Shown: positions 56,560 to 64,000 of the stretch, in pieces | How the letters are laid out: the number at the start of each line of letters is the position of its first letter | Position numbering within the stretch: position 1 is the first letter of the stretch | DNA from: Symsagittifera roscoffensis | Taxonomy: Eukaryota > Xenacoelomorpha > Acoela > Convolutidae | Direction: 5' to 3' | DNA: 64,000 bases | Assembly (NCBI RefSeq): GCF_963678635.1 | Contig: NC_087071.1 | Span: 10,617,088 to 10,681,087 of the forward strand | Position numbers and translations under genes: made by a program | The notes under the pieces: generated by a model | The model's database searches: none | The model's input: only the letters and a program-made list of their open reading frames with translations | Told to the model about the DNA's origin: nothing

Positions 56560-57480
56560 GACATGTTGGATATGTGTAGTTTCCACAATTACATCGCTCG
56601 ATAAATCAAATGGCTCAGAACTGCCGACATTGTACAGAACAAGGTGAAAAACCTCAAAACAATAACAGACAAACAACACTCGTTCCAAATTGAGCCGGTG
56701 GTCGAACCAAATGAATAATTAAAGCTAGATTTCGCCGGGCCCCTCCCTGATGAACTTAATAATGATGCATACATTTTGGTTGCAACAGATAAATGGTCAA
56801 AATTCCCCAAAGCAAATTTCTTTCGTATTAAGCACAACGGTAGATATTGCAACGATATATATCAAAAAAGGGGGTATCGCGACGTTTTTGATGTGAACAA
56901 CCACATACATTTAGGGCCGAAAAATTTCAACTGTTTTGCAACAAATAACGTCAAATTTCTTTTTGCACCAGTGTTGGCCATAGAGCAATAAGGGTGGTAG
57001 AAAGAATGATTCAAACACTAAAACGTAAATTAGGGGTAAGGAGGGAAGACAAAAACAACACACCAAATAAACTTGCCGCAGATGTTGCCAAAATTATGAA
57101 AACAGTACGCATAACACCACACGGAGTAAAAAAAATGTCACCGTTCGAAGCTCGCATGGGTAGAAAACAGAATATTCTCTTTTCCACCTTAGCAGCAAGT
57201 AGCTCTCCAGATTAGAACAACCTCACCAAAGAACAACGTCTCTACCAGCAGAAATGATGCAATGCACGGTTTACAGAGAGTGTCGGAAGTTTCAATGAAG
57301 CGACGCAGGACACTATCAACAACCCTCTGATTGGCGAAAAAGTCACCGCCACAAAAGCACTGAACATCAGGTGCGAAAATTGGGCGAGCCGTATAAATTG
57401 TTAAGAATGAGTTAAGCTTAGGACATATAGGAGAACAGGAATTTGTAGACATACACAATCCGTATTGCTACAAAAGTAAA
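56560..57480 (+). pseudogene. pol: Ty3/gypsy integrase fragment
   Basis: Around 56590-56650 come the N-terminal zinc-finger-like Cys/His remnants (NCRHCTEQGEK). Near 56727 follows the core start LDFAGPLPDELNNDAYILVA, with the first catalytic Asp, and then DKWSKFPKAN. After a shift come FNCFATNNVKFLFAPV (56925 onwards) and MVERMIQTLKRKLGV (56994), the latter with the catalytic Glu. PHGVKKMSPFEARMGRKQN is the C-terminal block. Most of the segment with the second Asp is replaced or frame-broken. The protein integrates retrotransposon cDNA; this copy is inactive. Confidence 0.85.
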
Positions 57481-57689
57481 GGACCCAAAAATTTTTGAAC
57501 AAAAACACAAAACCATCGATAGTAAAAATTTATTTTATACGCCACACAACGCGTGGCCACAAACGTTTGGGAAACAACCCAGACTACTGAGAAATAGTGG
57601 ATTTGCATTTGTCCCTAATCCTCTAATATACGGGCCTTGCAGACCCTCACGATTAAGTGATTAGGTTGCGTACAAATCCGCGCGGATAT

Positions 57690-58540
57690 TTGGACATTAA
57701 CTACGTTTTTTAGACAATAAACATCCCAACGCCCAACAACATCCAATGTTCAAGGAGGACATAGCGACATGTCTCCCCAAGCGCCTCACCAGGAAAAAGC
57801 AGATCGCAGGACAGCAGAGCAGTCCAACGAAGCGACTGGCCAAGCCCACAGGAAAACGAAAGGGCCGCCGGCCTAACCGCGCGACCCAACCCACAATTGG
57901 AATGAGCCTCCAAGCGGAAGAAAAACTAAAAAACAACCCGACCAGAGCCACCTCTGAGGAAAGCTCTTCCAGCGAGGACGAGGACGAGGAAAAGCCATCT
58001 ACGACATCAGAAACCTCGGCACCGTGGCCAAAACGACTGAATCAGAAGAAAACACCCCCAAATGCCCTACCCACCGAACCGACCAGAAAGCCAGTCCGGA
58101 ACCGCCAGTCGAACTTGGCAAACGCCCTGGGAAATCCTGAACTGATTGATACAAAGAAAAAGGAAAACAAAAAGAAAATTCAATTCATTTCGAGATCGAG
58201 TCACCACCGGACAAAACGCCGCCACCCACAAAGCTAAGCCTAAAATCGTTGAGCGCGGAAAGGTATTTTTCCAAAAGGAAACCAGAGTACAATGCTTGTC
58301 TGAAATTCCTCGAGGCAATTAGCCAAAAAACAAGGGTAAACAACAGAATACAACTGAAATCATTGAACTTATCTCATTGAACTTATCGAAAAAAAAAGAT
58401 GATGCAAACAGAAAAGAGAAGGAAGACGAGACGACAATTGAGGAACATGAAAACCAGACGGAAGACGACATTAACAAAATCGGCACCAAACTCGATCAAA
58501 AGACCAAAACCTAGAAATGACTTTATAACAACGAAGTGAA
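57690..58540 (+). pseudogene. Unassigned basic/acidic ORF after the gypsy integrase
   Basis: 57746-58237 is open for 163 codons: a Lys/Arg-rich start (CLPKRLTRKKQIAGQQ), an acidic Ser tract (EESSSSEDEDEEKPS), and a further basic tail. A-rich coding-like DNA continues to 58540 with charged residues (KKDDANREKEDETTIEEHEN). It may be the pol C-terminus, a gag of a second nested element, or a chance ORF. There is no membrane segment, so an envelope protein is unlikely. Confidence 0.35.
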
Positions 58541-58599
58541 GGAAATTGAGGTTCAAAGCAAAAAAAAATCTAGGGAAAATTAACTCAAAGCCAGAGAAT

Positions 58600-59220
58600 T
58601 ATATGACCAACAGCTCAGACGTCAATAAATGGTTTTATGAATCAATTGTTTTGTCTCGCTTACACAAGAGATCATGTGTATCAATCCGTTTGGATTCAGT
58701 AACTGACACGTTCATACATCGCGGTATGATACATCTCTTGTGTCAAAGCCGATGATTCAACGTCGCACTTTAAAAGATAAATTTTTAAGGTTTACTGAAT
58801 ACAGTTTATTCGTTTTTAGATCCTTTTTTTACCTTGATAACAAATTCACTTTTCAGATATGTGATTTTTCATTAGAACTTTTTTTTGTTAAAAAAACTAA
58901 GTTAGAAAAAACAGATAGAAAAGTTTGTTAATATTTTGTTTTCAGGACTGAAAAAATGCACACAACAGTCTATATCGCTAAATAGCCATAGTGATAAATT
59001 AGTTTTTTTTTTTGGAAACAAGCCGCAAGTTCTGCAATTAGAGCCATATTGGGAGAACGTCTACACTGGAACTCCTATTCCAAAGGAATTGTGGAGGAAA
59101 GGTAGGGGGCTTCCCAATCTAAATCTGGTTGATTGAATCAACCACCTTTAATAATTTTTCGCTAGCGCAATTAATAAGTAACTTGAAACAACTTGATTTG
59201 AAAAACTGTTCCATCGAAAA
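58600..59220. other. No recognisable gene
   Basis: AT-rich DNA right of the gypsy remnant. A 3' LTR could not be recognised because the 5' counterpart is missing. Confidence 0.4.
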
Positions 59221-59225
59221 TTGGA

Positions 59226-59672
59226 TTGCGTCTCAAATGGCATAATTCCCAAAGGCATAAAAATGAAAAATTTCCCAAATAGCATAAATTTCATGCAACA
59301 GCTGCTTTGGAAAAATGGAGAACAAATTTTTCGTGAACAATGTGAGAAAATTAGTCAAATTGTCAATTCAAATGTTGATTGACATTTTATCCTGAAAAAC
59401 TTGTAGAACTTTTTATCAAAAGCAAGAAGCAGAAGCTTGCGATTATTAATAAGCTTCTTGTGGTCAATTTTTTTTGACAAATCTGTTGCTTAAATTTGTT
59501 TGGAAGCAATTAATTCCAAATCTTGTTCACATGCTTTCGTTCCTGACAAAATCATAGAAGTAGAAATTGATAGAAAACGTTTAAATTACAATGAAAACTT
59601 AAAATTTATGCCATTTGGGAAAAATTTCCTTTTTTATGCCATTTGGGAATTATGCCATTTGGGAAGTAACCG
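59226..59672. mobile_element. Miniature element with TTCCCAAATGGCATAA-type inverted ends
   Basis: The left end holds two direct subrepeats (CTCAAATGGCATAATTCCCA and TTCCCAAATAGCATAAATTT). The right end holds their reverse complements (AAATTTATGCCATTTGGGAA; TTTATGCCATTTGGGAATTA; TGCCATTTGGGAAGT). The interior, about 330 bp, is AT-rich and non-coding. Inverted arrangement of subrepeated ends is typical of a non-autonomous DNA transposon. Confidence 0.75.
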
Positions 59673-59699
59673 AAAAACGTACATCGCATAATCTTTCTT

Positions 59700-60960
59700 T
59701 CTCCAAAAATCTGCTAAGTTAATCTTCTTTAGGTTGCATCAGACCACGAATGTTTGACATTTTATTGTTTGAATCCGACACTTATACAGGCATGAAAATT
59801 TTTTCCGAGAAATTGATGAGCAACAGCTTCATAACTTAGAAAATTAAAAAAGAATGTTAAGAAGCTATCAGTATCTTTTGGGGGTAACACTCTCCCCTGA
59901 AAAAATGTCTCCTGTCTCCTGATAGCAAATAAATTTGAAGAGCCACCATCAACTTTCAGATTTTTAGTAGACTACTTTTTGTAGTAAAATTTTCTCCTGA
60001 TAAATTAGCTACAAAATCATAAGTAAGATTTCAAGAATAAAATAAGTGCGGGCAAAAATTTCGCTCGGCTTCTGCTTGACAAAAAGTCATCAAAAACGAT
60101 TTACCATTAACCAATTTGAAAAAAAAAATCGACTGAGTGGTCTGTTGATTATGCTTGGGAAATCCCCTGTGTTACAAAGGCCAGCCAAGTGACCCTTCAA
60201 GTGAAACCTGCGTTGATTCGTGGGTTGGCACAGGTCTGAATGACAAATCGTGTTGGAGAGAACGGGAAGTTTTGTGCGAATACAAACTGCCCGAACCAGA
60301 ACCAGACCGCTTGATGCTGACTGTTTTTTAATTAGGTTTATTTGGAATTGAAAAAAAGTTCAGGATAGACAGAAATATTTCACAAAAAAGTTTCCTTTCA
60401 AAATTTTGTTCACACCAAATTTAGCTATTCTGACAGAATACTGTGTACTTTCAATTTTGCACGATAGTTTGATTAGAATCGACAGATTGCTTTTGAACTA
60501 ATTCTGTTCGTTCGATTTTTTGAAAAGCGTTAGTTACTCAGCTGATAATTTCCGAAGAACATTTTTCAGAACTACGCCATTTATTTTTTTGTTTTTATCT
60601 TTGATCGTTTTTGTACAAATCTTAATATGTGCAGTTGCCTATGGAAAATATTTGTCAATCTGCTGGTATAAACCATTTCTTTTGACCATTATGGAGCTTG
60701 ATTATAAATGGTTGAAAAGAAAAAAAATATGTTGTCTTATTTTTGCAAACGGTTGCTTATAGTTGTGCTTATGCTGAAAAACTACCTCTTTGAAGCTTTT
60801 CAAGCATCTAGTTTTGCTTTTAAGTTTTCCCCGAAATGTTTTAAAGTTTCTTTTCCAGACTATGAATAATCGGAAACCCGGGTTGTTTCAGCTTGTTATC
60901 GATCTCGGACATTGCGGGTAAAGCCATGAATCAACTTCGTTGACTTTACTTCTTCTAGAA
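59700..60960. other. No recognisable gene
   Basis: AT-rich DNA. The hydrophobic frame at 60520-60762 has no start context or motif and is left unassigned. Confidence 0.45.
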
Positions 60961-60984
60961 ACACTAATTATAGTTTGTCAAGTT

Positions 60985-61076
60985 TGACAAAAAACATTGA
61001 TATCGTGTTTTTCATCATAATCGATGTTCAAGTGCTGTAGTTTTTTGTTCGGAGCTTTAGTGTTATGTTCTATGAT
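60985..61076. repeat. 106-bp tandem array, left part
   Basis: ATTGATATCGTGTTTTTCATC ends in TGTTCGGAGCTTTAGTGTTA and TGTTCTATGAT, as in the units at 62106 and 62212. The array is broken off at the element starting at 61079. Confidence 0.7.
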
Positions 61077-61078
61077 TA

Positions 61079-62043
61079 CCCAGGTTGACGTGCATAGAAG
61101 AAAAATGCTTATCATACAGCTTCATATATGAATTCTATGGAAAAAAGCTTATCATACAATTTTCATGTATAAAAAAATATAAAATAGTCATTTCGTCATA
61201 GAAAAATCAAAATTTTCAAAAATCACCAAAAAACGTGTCTGGGTAACTTTAAATAGTTTTAAATAAGTGTATCTATGATAGAGGGCATATTGACAATCAA
61301 AAACCTAATTTTAATTTTGTTCAGAAAAATGCTTACCATAAAGTTTTCATATATGAAAACTGTATGATATGCATTTTTTTCATACACAAAAATAAAAATT
61401 TGAGGTAAAAAATTTTTAATCCCTTTTTTGGCTGCAAATTTGCATTTGTGCTAAACAAATTTTGAGAAAAAAAAATTGCTGCAAAATTTGACATTTTAGT
61501 GTTTATAACGTAGTCCAGGATGAGTTTCTCACCCAAAAAACCAAAAATAACATGAAAAGGTTTTTTTTTGTAAACACGATTATTATCTTTTGTTTCCTTT
61601 GCTAAGATAAAAATAAGTTTGTAAAAACAAAAAGGCCTTTTTTCTCAACCATCATATTTTTCCAGCTAAAAATTATCTAGCCATGTTCGAAAAATTACAT
61701 TTTTGGTATACATTTCAAAACGTTAAAATTAACTTTTATGGCTGAAACCACCAAATGCAGTTTATCTGCGTGGTAACTGCCAGTTACACTTTGGGTTTTC
61801 TCATGACAAAAAATCCTTGATTAGTGGTTCGGTATTTTTTGAATTTCCATTTATGGAAAAAATACTTATCATTCAATTTCATAGTATGGAAAAAATACTT
61901 ATCATACAATTTCATTTTAAAAAAAAATACTTATTTTGCTATTTTCATAGATACTTTTTACTCTATGAAATTGTATGAAAGAATATGATACGCATTTTTT
62001 TCATTTATGAAAATTGTATGATAAGCGTTTTTGTCAACCCGGG
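61079..62043. mobile_element. Non-autonomous palindromic-end element, long form (copy c), with TA flanks
   Basis: It begins CCCAGGTTGACGTGCATAG followed by AAATGCTTATCATACAGC, and ends AATTGTATGATAAGCGTTTT and TGTCAACCCGGG. TA flanks both ends (61077-61078 and 62044-62045), as expected for a Tc1/mariner-type target duplication. The interior has ATAACGTAGTCCAGGATGA, shared with copies a and b. Extra copies of the end module (TTATCATACAATTTCAT) are nested at 61860-61920. A further TTTTGTCAACCCGGGTA follows at 62052-62068. Confidence 0.75.
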
Positions 62044-62105
62044 TAGTCATTTTTTGTCAACCCGGGTAGGGAGCTTTACTTTTTATTGTTCAATGATTAA
62101 TTGTA

Positions 62106-62340
62106 GGTTGACTGATATCGTGTTCTTCAATTTAACATGTCAGTTAATCAATGTTCACGTGCTTTAGTTTATTGTTCGGAGCTTTAGTGTTATGTTCTAT
62201 AATAAATTGATGGTTCACTGATATCGTGTTCTTCAGTTTGATATGTCAGTTAATCGATGTCCATGTCCTTTAGTTTAATGTTCGGAGCTTTACTTTTATG
62301 TTCTATGATTAGTAGAAGGTTGACTGAAGTTATTACCTTT
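62106..62340. repeat. 106-bp tandem array, right part
   Basis: GGTTGACTGATATCGTGTTC at 62106, GGTTCACTGATATCGTGTTC at 62212 and GGTTGACTGA at 62318 start successive units. Each unit ends with GTTCGGAGCTTTA and TTATGTTCTAT. Confidence 0.88.
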
Positions 62341-64000
62341 TTTCAATTTATGTAACAAATTAAAACAAATTCTCTTCAACAGTTTTATCCGAGCTGAATC
62401 TAGATATCAAAAGATATAAAAATAAAAGATAAGTCGTTACAATTCTGTATAACCTCAGTAAGATTTAACTCAAAAATTGGGAAAGTTTTATGTTTTGTCA
62501 ATTCCCCATAAAATCAAAATGTTAGTTTTTTTCTAAAACTTTCGAACAAAATAACTAAAAAACAGTATTAATTATTAATACCGCAAGTTTATCATTTATC
62601 ATTTTGTTGCTCTGTGGAATACAGAGTCAATGTTGATCACGAAAATCACAAAAAAGTGCTGGAATACATTGAATGTTTATTGATTAGATTTATTGTGATT
62701 CTAAAGTTATGATTAGGTTAACACTTACTTCCCATAAACTTTGAAAATCTAATTAAAAATCCCCATCGATTAGTGTCCACTGAAGATTTTCCGACATTGT
62801 AATAAAGTAAACTAAAACAGCACACGGGGGGTTTTTTGGTAGATATGAATAATTTTTCAAAAGAATTGCTGTAGAAGGCGGTAAATCCAATACTTAGTTA
62901 GTTGATTGACCGCAGCTTGTTAAAAATGTTAATGAAGTTTGACTTCTTAATGAACTAAGGACAATACAAGATTACGCCTCAACCAATTTGACCATCTTGA
63001 ATGATATGTTTGCGCATTCAAAGACAAACCCACTTCAAACAGTATATCGAAGCCCGCAAAACGATACAGGACTCCGCATATGAGCACCGCAATGGCTCAA
63101 CGACGATTCACAAATTTAAAGCAACGGTGATAGTCAGAGGCAAAAAGGATAAATCCAGTGGCAACAAACTATACGAATTTACGTGAAAACTGCTACTCCA
63201 GCAAAAAAAAATGTCTGCGTTGCAAGGGCAAAAAGTTTTGTCAACATAAAGTCATCCGCTAAGGTACGACTAAAGCAGCAACTTGAAAAAGAGAAATTTC
63301 GCTGAAAGGCTCCAATTGTTTGAAATTGACCATGGAGTAATTTGCTGCTCAATTTTTTGTCAGTTTTGTACAAAGTTGGCGATGAAAATCTCACATGTCC
63401 TTAAAAGACTTCGAGCATTGCAAATTTCCATGTAAAATTTATCATTTGAAAAGGTGATTAATTCGACTCAAAGAAAAACCTTATCGGATTTTTTGTAATA
63501 AATTTTGGAGCTTTTCTCTGTTTTTTTCTACTTCTATCAGGCTAAACTGTTTGTCTTGATTGGAGTCATTATCAAATCATGCTTCTTAATAAATAGGTGA
63601 AACTTTAATTCAAACACTCAGATTGGGAGCCCTTAAACCATGACCCCTGAAACTTTGGGCGAACTTGCATGACCGAGAAAAAGTATATAGGGGCTTATTG
63701 CCCAAGACGAGATATTTCAATATAGAAAAATAGTATAGAAAAAAAATTGAAACAAGTTCAGAGGCAACGGATTGCAAAGTTCCTCTGTTGGCTCGCAATT
63801 GAATTCGATTTGTCAGACTTTTCTGAATTTTATGTGAGAAATAGACCTAAATTGCAAGCAATTTTTTAGATTTTTAATTATGTTACAAACTTGTGCTGGC
63901 AATTTTTAGTACTATGTTTCCTATTATTGTAACACCACGGGTTGTTCATGATGTCTTTCTATTTTCTACTCCGAGAACTCTAATGAGTTGAAAATGCAAC
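62341..64000. other. No recognisable gene to the window end
   Basis: AT-rich DNA. A 61-codon frame at 63001-63186 (KATVIVRGKKDKSSGNKLYE) has a protein-like composition but no domain that I can name; it could be an exon or a retroelement fragment. Confidence 0.4.

Overview
The window is AT-rich eukaryotic DNA. Genes are split by introns or frame breaks, coding density is very low, simple repeats and palindromic miniature transposons are common, and there are two 200-N scaffold gaps (17748-17947 and 53336-53535). It fits an invertebrate animal genome. The Maverick/Polinton, BEL/Pao, Ty3/gypsy and jockey-like LINE remnants would suit a nematode or a similar small metazoan, but no single-copy marker here fixes the species. 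No bacterial operons, rRNA genes or CRISPR arrays were seen.

Region 1 (1 to about 14100) is a degraded Polinton/Maverick, a virus-like DNA transposon. Almost everything recognisable lies on the minus strand. From right to left: an unassigned reading region (13102-14061), a fragment resembling an RNase H-fold or exonuclease-like protein (12661-13129), an unassigned protein (12173-12611), the A32-like packaging ATPase (11187 to about 11925), a small conserved protein (10931-11167), an unassigned protein (10257-10928), a retroviral-type integrase (9093-10339), the minor capsid (penton-like) protein (8198-9077), a small basic protein with an Asn tract (7681-8193), the major capsid protein (6384-7632) and the adenain-like cysteine protease (5975-6411). 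On the plus strand lie an 88-codon ORF (5332) and a possible PC4-like ssDNA-binding protein (4914-5114). A 252-codon minus-strand ORF (3716-4474) is intact. Positions 1-2847 repeat 5308-8202 almost exactly. The simplest reading is a 5355-bp tandem duplication (unit 2848-8202) whose first copy is cut by the left window edge. The same frame breaks occur in both copies, so the genes were broken (or intron-split) before the duplication. No protein-primed DNA polymerase B was found in the window.

Region 2 (14100-26400) is mostly non-coding. It holds a 141-bp inverted repeat, arrays of an ATTATAATCGATTATAAT-type palindrome, two roughly 0.9-kb elements with CCCGGG-GTTGAC ends, a 157-bp satellite-like repeat running into the first gap, C-rich low-complexity DNA, and a possible tRNA-derived SINE head.

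Region 3 (26460-37000) is a retrotransposon graveyard: a BEL/Pao gag remnant on the plus strand, then three diverged LINE fragments on the minus strand with endonuclease and reverse-transcriptase motifs.

Region 4 (38725-46712) contains the best candidate host gene. It is a split minus-strand gene for a type II membrane protein resembling a glycosyltransferase. Its first exon is separated from the next by a 6.9-kb intron with well-matched splice signals in the same phase.

Region 5 (46713-64000) is largely non-coding. It includes a decayed Ty3/gypsy element (about 53800-58560, with RNase H and integrase pieces), a 106-bp tandem array interrupted by another palindromic element, and a 0.45-kb element with TTCCCAAATGGCATAA terminal repeats.
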